Shown piece by piece: positions 51,089 through 60,946 of a stretch of DNA of 64,000 bases; positions within the stretch are counted from its first letter, which is position 1; each line of letters starts with the position of its first letter. A program made the translations under genes and the position numbers. The stretch comes from Desulforamulus hydrothermalis Lam5 = DSM 18033. Its GTDB lineage: Bacteria > Bacillota > Desulfotomaculia > Desulfotomaculales > Desulfotomaculaceae. Below the pieces are notes generated by a model. It did no database searches. It was not told where the DNA came from and saw only the letters and a program-made list of their open reading frames with translations. Location: contig NZ_CAOS01000003.1 in the NCBI RefSeq assembly GCF_000315365.1, forward strand, positions 62,001-126,000. The letters run 5' to 3'.

Positions 51089-52963
51089 TCAGATTTCCTT
51101 CTCATCCACCAAATTTCCGTCTATATACACCCTTACTTTGGCCTTGCCATAAACCCGTATACTCCTTGAGATCTGATCTCCCGGCTGCTGGGTACTGATG
51201 TAAGGGTAGTATTTGCCCCTGACGTCTTCGGTTTCTATCTTAACTTCGTGGGTTTGTCCGTCGTCCGGCACAGTAATGCGTACGGTTACCTCCCGGGCGG
51301 TTGGTCCGGGGCCTTTGCTCAGAATTAGATTAACCTTAGTGCCCTCTGCCACCTCTTCTCCGGCGCCGGGCTGATGAGCAATAATTTGGCCGCTTAAATA
51401 ATCTAAACTTTCCGCCTGGCTGATTACATCGCCCAGTTCCAGCCCTGCTTTATTTAATTCCGTGCGGGCGGCTTCCTGGGTCAAACCCACCAGATTGGGT
51501 ACCTTTTGCACCGCCGGTTGCGGGCCCTTGCTGATAAACAATTTGATGCGACTGCCTCGCGGCGCTTGAGTATTGCCTGCAGGTTCCTGGGCAGCAATTT
51601 TATCAGCCGGTATATCATTGCTGAATACAGGTTGCGGTGTATCTACCTGGAATCCTTCGTTCTCCAGCAGTAACCGGGCTTCATCAAAATACCGGCCGGT
51701 GACGTCCGGTACTTTTACCAGATCCGGTCCTTTACTAACCACCAGCAGGATGGTGCGGGTTACTTTAATCTTATCATGGGCTTTCGGATCCTGGAGGATT
51801 ACTACTCCTTTCTCTGCGTTTGCGTCAAACCGCTCGTTAACAGTTATATTATTAAATCCTCTCTCTTTAAGAATCCTCTCGGCATCCTCCCGTTTAATCC
51901 CCACCACCGGCGGCACTTCCGCCTCGGCCACATTGAGGTAACTGTTCAAGGCAAACAGCAGGCCGCCTGTTAACAGCACAACCAGCAACCCCAACACCCC
52001 CCAGGCGGCAGGTTTTAATCCTTTACGTTTGTTCCGGGTATGGGTAAGTGCCGCAGATCTGGCTTTGGCTTCTTCTTTAATTAGGTTGGGGCCGGGCAAT
52101 ACCCTGGTGTGCTCGTCTTCTTGGTCATAAAGCGCCATGTTTCTGGTTTCTTCGCTGATGGAAACCAAATCCTCAGCCAAGGCCCGGGCACTTTTGTGCC
52201 GTCGCTCGGGCAATTTATCCATCGCCCGCAGCACCACCAGTTCCAGGTCTTCCGGTACGCCCGGGTTAATTTCCCGCAGGGATAAGGGCTGTTCTTGAAT
52301 ATGCTTTAAAGCTACGCCAATTGCACCGTCCCCCTGGTAAGGCACCTGGCCGGTGAGCATTTCATACAGTACCACGCCCAGGGCATAAATATCGGATTTC
52401 GGACCGGCCGGTTCCCCCCTGGCTTGCTCCGGGGAAATATAGTGCACTGAACCGACAATGGTATCGGTATGAGTCAGGGTGGAAGCGCTGGCTTGGGCAA
52501 TGCCAAAATCTGTCAGTTTGGCCCGGCCGCTTTTAGTTATTAAAATATTATGGGGTTTTACATCCCTGTGAATTATATTGTTTTCATGGGCGTGTTCCAG
52601 GGCCTCGGCAATTTGCCGTCCCAGTTGGATAACCCTGGCAGGGGACAAGGGGCCTGCCCGGCGGATTAATTCTTTCAGGCTTTCCCCGTCCACATATTCC
52701 ATCACCAGATAATGACTGCCGTTTTCCTGTCCGACATCATATATACTGACAATATTGGGGTGGGACAAACTGGCCACCGCCTGGGCTTCCCGTCGGAAGC
52801 GCCGTACAAAGTCCTGGTCGCTGGCATACTCCGGCCTGAGAACTTTAACGGTAACCAAACGGTTAAGGAAGGTATCTTTTCCTTTCCAAACCAGCGCCAT
52901 ACCCCCGCCGCCCAATTGTTCCAATATTTCATAACGGTTACCCAGAAGTTTGCCTATCATCAC
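51089..52963 (-). CDS. prkC: Membrane Ser/Thr protein kinase with PASTA repeats
   Basis: The 624-aa kinase has a cytoplasmic catalytic domain with GGGGMALVWKG, Lys40, HRDVKPHN (132-139) and DFG (152-154). One membrane helix at about 325-345 and three extracellular PASTA repeats (near 355-560) bind cell-wall muropeptides. PrkC/Stk1 kinases sense wall fragments, affect spore germination and cell division, and are reversed by the PP2C phosphatase encoded here. Start is GTG 52963 or ATG 52960. It is 10 bases from the penicillin-binding-protein gene. Confidence 0.95.
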   Translation of the reverse strand: MMIGKLLGNRYEILEQLGGGGMALVWKGKDTFLNRLVTVKVLRPEYASDQDFVRRFRREAQAVASLSHPNIVSIYDVGQENGSHYLVMEYVDGESLKELIRRAGPLSPARVIQLGRQIAEALEHAHENNIIHRDVKPHNILITKSGRAKLTDFGIAQASASTLTHTDTIVGSVHYISPEQARGEPAGPKSDIYALGVVLYEMLTGQVPYQGDGAIGVALKHIQEQPLSLREINPGVPEDLELVVLRAMDKLPERRHKSARALAEDLVSISEETRNMALYDQEDEHTRVLPGPNLIKEEAKARSAALTHTRNKRKGLKPAAWGVLGLLVVLLTGGLLFALNSYLNVAEAEVPPVVGIKREDAERILKERGFNNITVNERFDANAEKGVVILQDPKAHDKIKVTRTILLVVSKGPDLVKVPDVTGRYFDEARLLLENEGFQVDTPQPVFSNDIPADKIAAQEPAGNTQAPRGSRIKLFISKGPQPAVQKVPNLVGLTQEAARTELNKAGLELGDVISQAESLDYLSGQIIAHQPGAGEEVAEGTKVNLILSKGPGPTAREVTVRITVPDDGQTHEVKIETEDVRGKYYPYISTQQPGDQISRSIRVYGKAKVRVYIDGNLVDEKEI

Positions 52964-52973
52964 TGTCTCACTC

Positions 52974-54404
52974 CTATAAGTTCTCGCTTCTCAAATACGC
53001 TGCCATTACTTCTCTGGCGATGGGAGCCGCCACACGACTGCCGGAACCGGACTTTTCCACAATTACAGCCACTACTACTCTGGGTTGATTGGCAGGCGCA
53101 AAGCCGACAAACCAGGCATGGGGCAAACTGTGAGGCTGCCGGACGGTTTTGGTCTCGGCGGTGCCTGTTTTCCCAGCTACCTCCACCCCCGGGATAGCCG
53201 CCGGGGAAGCGGTACCCCATTTAACGGCAGCTATCATCCCTTGCTTAATTATCTCAGTCACCGTTGGATCGGCGGCAGTCTGCCAGACACTGCTTGCGGT
53301 AACCCGCAGCACTTGACCGTCCGCCCTGCGAACTTCTTTTACCAGGTAAGGCTTCATAATTACACCGTGGTTGGCAATGGCTGCTCCCGCCAGCGCCATA
53401 TGCAACGGGCTGATTAAGGTATCCCCCTGACCAAAGGAGGTTTCCGCCAGCTGGCTCCGGCTGCGTCGCTCAGGGACAGCCAGAGTACCGGGACGTACCG
53501 GTATCCCTAAATCGGGATCTTGATTAAGACCAAATCTCTTAAAAGTATCGCTGAGTCCCTGCCAACCCATTTTTACTCCTGCCGTGGCAAAGTAGGTGTT
53601 GCAAGAAACAGCCATTGCTTTAATAAAATCTACCGTGCCGTGAGCCCGGTTGTCGGCTATCCGGTTGCCGTCTACCGTCACATAGCCGGGACAATCAACG
53701 GTTGAGGACGCTTGAGCAGTTGCCCGGGCCAAGATGCCTGCCCCGGTAATGATTTTAAAGGCCGACCCGGGGGGATAGGCCCCTTGGGTCGCGCGGTTAA
53801 GCAGGGGGGCGTTTTCCTCATCAAGGTTTAAGCCCTGCCACACACCGGGCCGGTCAATGGCATTGCTGTCAAAGGCCGGTGAACTGACCATGGCCAGTAC
53901 TGCACCGGTTTGCGGATCCAGTGCCACCACCGCCCCCCGCCTGCCCTTTAAGGCCTGCCAGGCTGTTCTTTGCAAAGCAGCGTCCAGGGTCAGCACCAGA
54001 TCATGCCCCCGGGGGCGGCGGTTTAATACTTTATCCAACAGGTTATTCAAAGTGTCTGCCTCGGTAAGGCCCAATAATTCCTTACTGTAGGAAGCCTCCA
54101 AACCGGCGGCGCCATATCTCTCAGAAACATAACCCACCACGTGGGCAAAGGGAGAAATATGGTTTTCTGTTAAATAAATCCTTTTTCCCCGCTCCCCTAA
54201 CCATTTTGTTTCCGCCAGTACAACACCCTGCCGATCATAGACGGTGCCTCTGATTATACCGGCTTCTCTGGCTGCCAAACGGCGGTTTTGCGGGTGTACA
54301 GCCAGCTCCTGACCTTGCTGCAAAACCAGGTAGCTTAAATATAAAATCAGCAAAATAAAGTTACACAGCAAAAAGTAACCCAGATTTCTAATATTATGCT
54401 GCAT
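52974..54404 (-). CDS. Penicillin-binding protein 2-type transpeptidase
   Basis: The 476-aa protein has one N-terminal membrane helix (about 8-28), a short dimerisation domain and a transpeptidase domain with SAFK (Ser214, Lys217), SCN (VSCNTYFA) and KTGT motifs. It cross-links peptidoglycan and, with the FtsW/RodA-type partner encoded just before it, makes a polymerase-transpeptidase pair. Its ATG overlaps that gene by 11 bases. It is smaller than typical FtsI and lacks PASTA repeats, as in the PbpA group linked to the FhaA/FhaB-Stk operon of actinobacteria. Confidence 0.9.
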   Translation of the reverse strand: MQHNIRNLGYFLLCNFILLILYLSYLVLQQGQELAVHPQNRRLAAREAGIIRGTVYDRQGVVLAETKWLGERGKRIYLTENHISPFAHVVGYVSERYGAAGLEASYSKELLGLTEADTLNNLLDKVLNRRPRGHDLVLTLDAALQRTAWQALKGRRGAVVALDPQTGAVLAMVSSPAFDSNAIDRPGVWQGLNLDEENAPLLNRATQGAYPPGSAFKIITGAGILARATAQASSTVDCPGYVTVDGNRIADNRAHGTVDFIKAMAVSCNTYFATAGVKMGWQGLSDTFKRFGLNQDPDLGIPVRPGTLAVPERRSRSQLAETSFGQGDTLISPLHMALAGAAIANHGVIMKPYLVKEVRRADGQVLRVTASSVWQTAADPTVTEIIKQGMIAAVKWGTASPAAIPGVEVAGKTGTAETKTVRQPHSLPHAWFVGFAPANQPRVVVAVIVEKSGSGSRVAAPIAREVMAAYLRSENL

Positions 54405-55725
54405 GGTTACGGTTTACCTCGTGGGAAATATTAAGGAGCAAGCCCAGCAACACAAAGTTGGCCACCAGGGAACTGCCGCCGTAACTGATAAAGGGCAGCG
54501 TTACCCCGGTCATGGGCAGCAGCTTAATCACTCCTGCAATAATAATAAAGGTTTGCAGCCCCATGAGGGCCGTTAAGCCAACGGCTGTCAAGGCAGCAAA
54601 ATCATGGCGGGCCGCCAGGGCAATCAGCAGGCCGCGGTAAATAAAGCACATATAAAGCAGCAGTACTGCACAGCCGCCCAGCAGCCCCAATTCCTCCACA
54701 ATGGCGGAGAAAATAAAATCTGTATGTACGGCAGGAATTAATTCAGGCAATCCTTGCCCCAGGCCGCTGCCGGCAATCCCGCCCGATCCCAGTGCAAACA
54801 ATGATTGAATAATTTGATACCCTTTCCCCTCCAGAAAAGGCCAGGGATTTAACCATATTTCCACCCTTGATCTCACATGGTCAAAAATATGATAAGCTGC
54901 GGTTCCTCCCAGGAAAAATAAAGCTAATCCTATGCCCACATAAAACATGCGGGCGGTAGCAACATATACCATAGCCAGAAAGGTGCAAAAATAAATCAGT
55001 GCAGTTCCCAGATCCTTTTGGAAGACCAGTATTAGCAGGGAAATCCCCCACATCACCACCAGGGGACCATACTCGCGGACGCCCGGTATGCTGATGCCAA
55101 AAATTTGTTGCTGGCCCGCCGATAAAATTCTCCTGTTTTCTGCTAGAAAACCCGCCAAAAACAAAACCAATAATATTTTAACAAATTCTGAGGGCTGAAT
55201 TTGTAATATGCCAAGATTTAACCAGCTGCGGGCACCATACTGTTCCTGGCCGAAAAAGATAGGCAGTACCAACAGCAGTACACCGACAGCAGCATAAATA
55301 TACTTGTAATCAGCCAACCAGTCCGGTTTCCTGAACATGGTGGTCAGGATGACCAGCACCAGTAAACCAATTAATAACCAGGCAAACTGCCTCTCGGCAT
55401 ACTGGGGACGCAAACGAAACAGAAAGATTAAACCCAGGGCAGTTAAGCCGGCTGTAATAGGCAATAAATAAGGATCACAGCAAAATCCGGCCAGCCGCCA
55501 ATACACACTGATCAGCCAAAAACCAACCATAGTACCGACACTTAGCAAGATAACAAACCACCAGAAGGGTAACTGTTTACCGCCGGCCAGTGACAACTGA
55601 TAAACCTGCCGCAGCTCCGGGTCCCCTAAATAAAGGGTAACCAGCCCTACAGCCAGATAAGCGGCAATGTAATACAACAAGGTTCGTTCTTCTTTACGCA
55701 GGTTGGCTGTCAAATGGCTGTACAC
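54394..55725 (-). CDS. FtsW/RodA/SpoVE family peptidoglycan polymerase
   Basis: The 443-aa SEDS protein has about ten to twelve membrane helices. Family features are PSEFVKILLVLFLAGFL, the FQKDLGTALIYF stretch and LPFISYGGSSL near the C-terminus. It polymerises lipid II and pairs with the adjacent penicillin-binding protein. Start is GTG 55725 within GGAGGTG, or TTG 55713 eleven bases after it; both are possible. It follows the PP2C gene. Confidence 0.93.
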   Translation of the reverse strand: MYSHLTANLRKEERTLLYYIAAYLAVGLVTLYLGDPELRQVYQLSLAGGKQLPFWWFVILLSVGTMVGFWLISVYWRLAGFCCDPYLLPITAGLTALGLIFLFRLRPQYAERQFAWLLIGLLVLVILTTMFRKPDWLADYKYIYAAVGVLLLVLPIFFGQEQYGARSWLNLGILQIQPSEFVKILLVLFLAGFLAENRRILSAGQQQIFGISIPGVREYGPLVVMWGISLLILVFQKDLGTALIYFCTFLAMVYVATARMFYVGIGLALFFLGGTAAYHIFDHVRSRVEIWLNPWPFLEGKGYQIIQSLFALGSGGIAGSGLGQGLPELIPAVHTDFIFSAIVEELGLLGGCAVLLLYMCFIYRGLLIALAARHDFAALTAVGLTALMGLQTFIIIAGVIKLLPMTGVTLPFISYGGSSLVANFVLLGLLLNISHEVNRNHAA

Positions 55726-55734
55726 CTCCGAAGG

Positions 55735-56451
55735 TTACTCCATTTCGACCAGAATCATAGTAATATTATCATGCCCTCCCCGTGCCAGGGCAGTATCCAA
55801 TAAAAGCTTAACCGCAAGGTCTAAATCTTTTTGAGCCAGAATGGTTGATTTTATTTCTTCGGGCCGCATGTGGTTAACCAGGCCGTCAGTGCATAATAAT
55901 ATTTTGTCTCCGGGCTGCAGCCGACGGTTGTAAAAATCAAAGGTAACGGCCGGCGCAGTTCCCATGGCCCGTGTTAAAACATTACGCTGGGGATGACAGA
56001 GGGCCTGTTCTTCGGTAATACCGCCATGGCGGAGCATTTCCCCGACCAGGGAATGGTCGTCCGTAAGCTGGATAATGTCATCATCCCTTACCAGGTAAGC
56101 CCGTGAGTCGCCAATATGGGCAATAAACAGTTGGTATTCCTGAAAGAGGCCGGCGGTAACGGTTGTGCCCATGCCGCGGTATGCCTCAAATTCACTGGAC
56201 AGCCGAAAAATCCTTTGATTAGCTTCCTGTAAAATACGCTGGATAGAGGCTTGGATATCTTTCGTTGTCTTTAATGCTTGTCGCAAATTTTCCGCCAGGT
56301 AATTAAGGGCCGTGCTGCTGGCAATTTCTCCTGCCTTGTGCCCTCCCATGCCATCAGCCACAGCAAACAGGCCAATATCCGGGCAGGCGCACAGACTGTC
56401 TTCATTGCCGGCTCTCACCCGTCCGACATCAGTAATTTGACTCCATTTCAT
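55735..56451 (-). CDS. prpC: PP2C-family protein serine/threonine phosphatase
   Basis: The 238-aa phosphatase has metal-binding motifs AGNEDSL, FAVADGMGGHKAGE, AHIGDSRAYL, LLCTDGLVNH and GGHDNITMILVE. It dephosphorylates targets of the PASTA kinase. ATG follows AGGTGGG and overlaps the FHA gene by 23 bases. Cytoplasmic. Confidence 0.95.
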   Translation of the reverse strand: MKWSQITDVGRVRAGNEDSLCACPDIGLFAVADGMGGHKAGEIASSTALNYLAENLRQALKTTKDIQASIQRILQEANQRIFRLSSEFEAYRGMGTTVTAGLFQEYQLFIAHIGDSRAYLVRDDDIIQLTDDHSLVGEMLRHGGITEEQALCHPQRNVLTRAMGTAPAVTFDFYNRRLQPGDKILLCTDGLVNHMRPEEIKSTILAQKDLDLAVKLLLDTALARGGHDNITMILVEME

Positions 56452-56920
56452 ACGCCCACCTCACAAATCGAAAAATAACTTCACCAATTCTAATACGGTC
56501 TCCGTTGGCCAGTACAGTAGGTTTTGTCAGCGGCATTTCATTAAGATAAGTGCTGTTTAAACTGCCTAAATCTTCTAACCAATACTGACCCTGTTGATAA
56601 AAAATACGGGCATGTTCATGGGAAGCATGCGGACCGCTGAAAATAATATGATTACCCGCTCCCCGCCCCAGCCTGGTTACGTCGCCCAGGGGATAGGTGT
56701 CACCGGGCCGGATTTCTTGATCAGCGGAGGTCACCACCTGTAAAACCGCACCGTCGCCCCCGCAAACCGCCGGACAGGAAGGCACGCGTTCCACCGGCTG
56801 CCGGTTTTCCCGGGCATTCTCCCGCAGACGGTCGAACATGCTGACAGTTAAGCGAAAAATAAATAAATATAGTAAAATTAAAAAGATGGTTCTTAAGACG
56901 GTTATGGCCAGTGACAGCAC
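56429..56920 (-). CDS. Membrane-anchored FHA-domain protein
   Basis: The 163-aa protein has one N-terminal membrane helix (about 5-23) and a C-terminal FHA domain (about 72-155: VTRLGRGAGNHIIFSG, SHEHARIFYQ, LNSTYLNE). FHA domains bind phosphothreonine and so dock onto the kinase or its substrates. It resembles FhaB of the actinobacterial wall operon. It overlaps the phosphatase gene and is two bases downstream of the other FHA gene. Confidence 0.9.
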   Translation of the reverse strand: MLSLAITVLRTIFLILLYLFIFRLTVSMFDRLRENARENRQPVERVPSCPAVCGGDGAVLQVVTSADQEIRPGDTYPLGDVTRLGRGAGNHIIFSGPHASHEHARIFYQQGQYWLEDLGSLNSTYLNEMPLTKPTVLANGDRIRIGEVIFRFVRWAYEMESNY

Positions 56921-56921
56921 T

Positions 56922-57710
56922 TTAAATCTCCTTAAAAATAAGAACTGTATTACCCACCGTAATGACGTCGCCGGTAGTTAATTCTGTTTTATCTACAGGC
57001 AAACCGTTCACATAGGTTCCGTTGGTACTGTTGAGATCGGTCAGCCAAAAACGGCCGCCTGTTTTTTCTATTTGGGCATGCCTTCTGGACACGCTGCTGT
57101 CTGCCAGAACAATGTCGCAGGTATCACGGCGGCCAATGCTGGTGCGGTAATCGGTCAAGGGAAATTCTTTGCCGGCATCCTTTCCTTCCTCAACCACTAA
57201 AACCGCCGAATATTTTGGCTTGACATCAAATAAAGGAGCAGTGTCCGATAAAGGCCTGTAATCTATAGTATCCTGATTATCCGTCGGCAGAGTTGCAGGG
57301 GGGGTACCGGCATGGTCTGCCACCTGTCCTGTATCCGGCACACCAAATTTACTTTCTATCACAATATCCCCTGCTGCCACCTTTTCCCCCTCGGCAAAAG
57401 TAATACGAGGCCGTCCAACCAGGGTAAACTTTTTTTCCGACGCTTTTTGTACCAGGTAGTCTGCCAGTTCTTCCGACAACAGGGCAGCCATAGGGAAGAT
57501 CGCTTGATAATCCGCTGTATGCAGTTTTACGGTATATTCATTGGGTACGTAGACATGGGAAACACTAACCCGCCGTTTATCCCGCATCGCCCGGGCCAAC
57601 TTTTTGGCTATGTCCGTGGGCTGTACCCGGGCATCAGCACTGAACTTATCTTTAAAAAAACCTTCAATGTACTTTTCCAAACTGCTTTCCAGCCCCGCGA
57701 ACAGTCGCAC
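56922..57710 (-). CDS. DUF3662 and FHA-domain protein (FhaA-like)
   Basis: The 263-aa protein has an N-terminal DUF3662 (FhaA N) domain and a C-terminal FHA domain (TSIGRRDTCDIVLADSSVSR, LTDLNSTNGTYVNG). GTG 57710 has GGGAGG upstream and starts two bases below the rlmN stop; an ATG ten codons earlier is also possible. It probably recruits phosphorylated wall-synthesis proteins. Confidence 0.9.
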   Translation of the reverse strand: MRLFAGLESSLEKYIEGFFKDKFSADARVQPTDIAKKLARAMRDKRRVSVSHVYVPNEYTVKLHTADYQAIFPMAALLSEELADYLVQKASEKKFTLVGRPRITFAEGEKVAAGDIVIESKFGVPDTGQVADHAGTPPATLPTDNQDTIDYRPLSDTAPLFDVKPKYSAVLVVEEGKDAGKEFPLTDYRTSIGRRDTCDIVLADSSVSRRHAQIEKTGGRFWLTDLNSTNGTYVNGLPVDKTELTTGDVITVGNTVLIFKEI

Positions 57711-57711
57711 G

Positions 57712-58776
57712 TCAGTCACCTCCCGGCTTTTGCTTTTCATACCGGCGTCTTAATTGGCCGCAGGCGGCATCAATATCACCGCCCATTTCCCTTCGGACGG
57801 TAACATGCAAGCCTCCTCGGCTTAAAATAGCACGAAACCTTTCGGTTTGGGCCGGCGAAGACCGCTGAAAGCCCCGTTCCTGCACCGGGTTGGCTGGAAT
57901 TAAGTTAATATGACACAGCAACCCTTTTACCAGAGAGATCAGTTGCCTTGCATGTTCTTCCCGGTCATTGACGCCGGCCAGCAAAGCATATTCAAAAGTA
58001 ATCCGCCGTCCGGTCAGGTTTACATAATCATGGCAGGCCTCAATTAACTGCGCTAATTTATAGCGGCGGTTAATCGGTACCAGTTGATCCCGTAAAGCGT
58101 CATTGGGTGCGTGCAGTGAAACCGCCAGCGTGAGCGGCAGTTTTTTTCGAGCCAGTTCCCGCATACGGGGTACCAAACCGCAGGTAGAGAGCGTGATATG
58201 GCGGAAACCGATATTAAGGCCGTATGGGGCATTGATATTGGCTAAAAATTTTAATACATTGTCGTAATTATCTAAAGGTTCTCCGGTGCCCATGATGACT
58301 ATGTGGCTGACCCTCAGCCCGCTGTCCTGCTGAATGCCCAATACCTGATCATATATTTCGGCCGGGCTCAGGTTGCGCACCAAGCCGCCCAGGGTTGAGG
58401 CACAAAACAAACAACCCATGCGGCAACCTACTTGAGTGGAAACGCAGACAGCATTGCCGTAACTATGTTTCATTAAAACACTTTCCACCGCATGCCCGTC
58501 CGTCAGGGTAAACAGATATTTTACGGTGTCGCCGTCGGCTGATTGCCGGCGAACTGCCATTTGAGGGGAACTTAGCCAGGCCAGCTCAGCCAGCTTGCTT
58601 CTTAATTCTTTGGACAGGTTGGTCATTTCGCTAAAACCGGTTATCCCTTTAGCAAAAATCCAACGGCAGATTTGCTCCGCCCGGAAAGGCTTTTCGCCTA
58701 ATTGGCTGAGAAGTTGCTGCAGCTCGGTCAGGTTTAAATCCTTTAAATTAACTTTGGAGTTGCTATTTCTACACAT
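57712..58776 (-). CDS. rlmN: Dual-specificity 23S rRNA/tRNA adenine-C2 methyltransferase
   Basis: The 354-aa radical SAM enzyme methylates A2503 of 23S rRNA and A37 of tRNAs. The cluster motif is in GCRMGCLFCAST. The methyl-carrying Cys in AACGQLRR lies near residue 342, and the family segment GTGEPLDNYDNV is present. It is two bases downstream of rsmB and one base upstream of the FhaA-like gene. Confidence 0.95.
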   Translation of the reverse strand: MCRNSNSKVNLKDLNLTELQQLLSQLGEKPFRAEQICRWIFAKGITGFSEMTNLSKELRSKLAELAWLSSPQMAVRRQSADGDTVKYLFTLTDGHAVESVLMKHSYGNAVCVSTQVGCRMGCLFCASTLGGLVRNLSPAEIYDQVLGIQQDSGLRVSHIVIMGTGEPLDNYDNVLKFLANINAPYGLNIGFRHITLSTCGLVPRMRELARKKLPLTLAVSLHAPNDALRDQLVPINRRYKLAQLIEACHDYVNLTGRRITFEYALLAGVNDREEHARQLISLVKGLLCHINLIPANPVQERGFQRSSPAQTERFRAILSRGGLHVTVRREMGGDIDAACGQLRRRYEKQKPGGD

Positions 58777-58778
58777 TT

Positions 58779-60140
58779 TTACTCAAATCCTTTTTTTCTC
58801 AAGCGAGCCAGGAAAAACCCGTCCATGCCGTGGACATGCGGCAGTAATTGCAAATATCCCCTGGCAGCGGTTGCTTCCCGGTCTAAACCCGGCGGCAGGA
58901 ACTGTCTTAGGTCACCCAGGCTGAACTCCGGATGGTTCGCTAAAAAGTCCTCCACGACCCCCAGGTTTTCTTCATGGGAGATGGTGCAAGTGCTGTAAAC
59001 CAGCACCCCGCCGGGGCGCAAGCATTTGCTCGCAGATGTCAAAATCTCCTTCTGCAGCTTAACTATACCCGGCAGCTGGCAGGGGTCTTTGCGCCAGCGG
59101 GCGTCCGGTCGTCTCCTTAATACGCCCAGACCGGAACAAGGGGCATCCACCAACACATAATCAGCCCAGCCTTGATATTCCTGATGGATGTCCCGGGCAT
59201 CCGCCACTTTGGTTTGAATGGAGTTAATACCCAGGCGCCGGCAATTGTCATTTATTAAATCCAGTTTATGGGCGTATAAATCAAAAGCTAAAATCTGACC
59301 CGAATCACCCATTAACTGAGCCAGGTGGGTTGTCTTGCCGCCCGGTGCTGCCGCCACATCAATTACCCGGGCTCCCGAAGCCGGATTTAAGACATGCGCC
59401 ACCAACATGGAACTTTCATCCTGCACCTGAAATAAGCCTTCCCGGAATGTTGTCAGCGATCGGTAAGATAAAAAACCGCTTAAATTTAATCCTTCCGGAG
59501 CGTAGGCAGTAACAGTTGCCTTAACCCCTTCATCCTGCAGGCGCGCCTGCAGTTCCTGCCGCGAAATTTTTAAAGTATTGGTGCGCACCGTATTGGGAGC
59601 CGGACTGTTGTTGGCCTGACACAGGGCAATGGTGGCTGAAAAACCAAACTCTTTTAACCACCGTTCCACCAGCCAGGTGGGATGAGAATATTTAAGAGCT
59701 ATAAAATCTACCGGGTCTTGCTCGGGATCAGGAAAATCCAAATTATCCCGTTGTCTTACCACATTGCGCAACACCCCGTTAACAAAATTGGCTGCACCGG
59801 CATGGCCGTATTTTTTAGCCAGGTTGACAGATTCGTTACAGGCTGCAGAATCGGGTATCCTGGGCATAAACATAATTTGATAAGTCCCCATGCGCAGAAT
59901 GTTGCGAATCCAAACGGTTTGCGAAGCCAAGGGCTGCTTTAAAAAATGGGCCAGTATCCAGTCAATGGTATTTAAATGTCGCAATACCCCATAAACTAAT
60001 TCTGTGGCAAAAGCCCGGTCCAATTTGCCGGGCTGATATTGTTCAAGCACCTTATTGAGAGCAAGGTTAGCGTAAGCACCTTCTTCTTCCACTGCTTTGC
60101 CAACCAGCAGAGCCAGCTCCCGGGCGGTGATATTTTTCAA
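58779..60140 (-). CDS. rsmB: 16S rRNA cytosine-C5 methyltransferase (C967)
   Basis: The 453-aa protein joins an N-terminal NusB-like RNA-binding domain to a C-terminal methyltransferase. SAM motif I is VIDVAAAPGGKTTHLAQ; catalytic cysteines are in VDAPCSGLGVLRRRPD and VYSTCTIS. Start is TTG 60140, sharing TTGA with the DUF116 gene stop. Length is normal. Confidence 0.95.
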   Translation of the reverse strand: MKNITARELALLVGKAVEEEGAYANLALNKVLEQYQPGKLDRAFATELVYGVLRHLNTIDWILAHFLKQPLASQTVWIRNILRMGTYQIMFMPRIPDSAACNESVNLAKKYGHAGAANFVNGVLRNVVRQRDNLDFPDPEQDPVDFIALKYSHPTWLVERWLKEFGFSATIALCQANNSPAPNTVRTNTLKISRQELQARLQDEGVKATVTAYAPEGLNLSGFLSYRSLTTFREGLFQVQDESSMLVAHVLNPASGARVIDVAAAPGGKTTHLAQLMGDSGQILAFDLYAHKLDLINDNCRRLGINSIQTKVADARDIHQEYQGWADYVLVDAPCSGLGVLRRRPDARWRKDPCQLPGIVKLQKEILTSASKCLRPGGVLVYSTCTISHEENLGVVEDFLANHPEFSLGDLRQFLPPGLDREATAARGYLQLLPHVHGMDGFFLARLRKKGFE

Positions 60141-60946
60141 TTTTTCATCCCTTCCTCATACCTGTCAGTGGTGCAGCCCAAAAAGAATTCAACAGCCCGG
60201 CTGACGCCGGCAATATTAACCGAAGTATTAAAACAGGGTCCATAGGGGCGATCATTTAACACGCCCAGCACCGGTATTGGGCTGCAGTCCTGAATACCGC
60301 TGGCCAGGTCCCTTTCACAGGCAACCGCCACAATGGCCCTGGGCCGGTACTCTTTAACAAATTTACGGGCCAGGGTGCCACCGGTGGCTACCCCTACTCG
60401 GATACCGTATTTATCACGCAGCATCAGCAGATCAGCCACTTTACATTTGCCGCACCGCCGACAGTTATTGATATCGTGGGTCACCTTGTGGGGACAATGG
60501 CTCTCTTGCAGGCAGTGGGGCGCCAGCAAAAGAATTTGCTCCGGGCGCAAAGCCTGCTGATTGGTGCGTACCAGCTCATTATTAACTTCAATAAAAGAAT
60601 TTTTTATTTTATCTGTATCTATTTTAAAAAGACGCCCCAGCCCGATGGCAAAGGGAAACAGCGCTGACATGGCAACGCGCATCAAAGGCTGCAGCGGTCT
60701 GATGGTTTGCGCCAGCCAGATGGTTAGAACTATGCCGCCGATGCCGAAACCTACCGCTAAAATGGCCAGAATAACCAAACCAACCACCGCGATTAAAATT
60801 ACCTGATGCAGCAATGTCGTAGGGTGATAAAGCAGGTACCAGACGGTTCCCGCCAGCAACCCTACCACCAGCAGGCTGGCCACCAGCAACCCTAAGAACA
60901 GTCTTTTGCGAACCTGTGGCGCCTGCATTTGACCGGGAGTAATCAT
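60137..60946 (-). CDS. DUF116 family membrane protein
   Basis: The 269-aa protein has two N-terminal membrane helices (about 15-35 and 45-78) and a cytoplasmic DUF116 domain with a cysteine-rich metal site (CLQESHCPH, then CRRCGKCKV) and GVATGGTLARKFV. Function is unknown, but genes of this family are regularly placed between fmt and rsmB in Firmicutes, as here. It overlaps both neighbours by four bases. Confidence 0.9.
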   Translation of the reverse strand: MITPGQMQAPQVRKRLFLGLLVASLLVVGLLAGTVWYLLYHPTTLLHQVILIAVVGLVILAILAVGFGIGGIVLTIWLAQTIRPLQPLMRVAMSALFPFAIGLGRLFKIDTDKIKNSFIEVNNELVRTNQQALRPEQILLLAPHCLQESHCPHKVTHDINNCRRCGKCKVADLLMLRDKYGIRVGVATGGTLARKFVKEYRPRAIVAVACERDLASGIQDCSPIPVLGVLNDRPYGPCFNTSVNIAGVSRAVEFFLGCTTDRYEEGMKN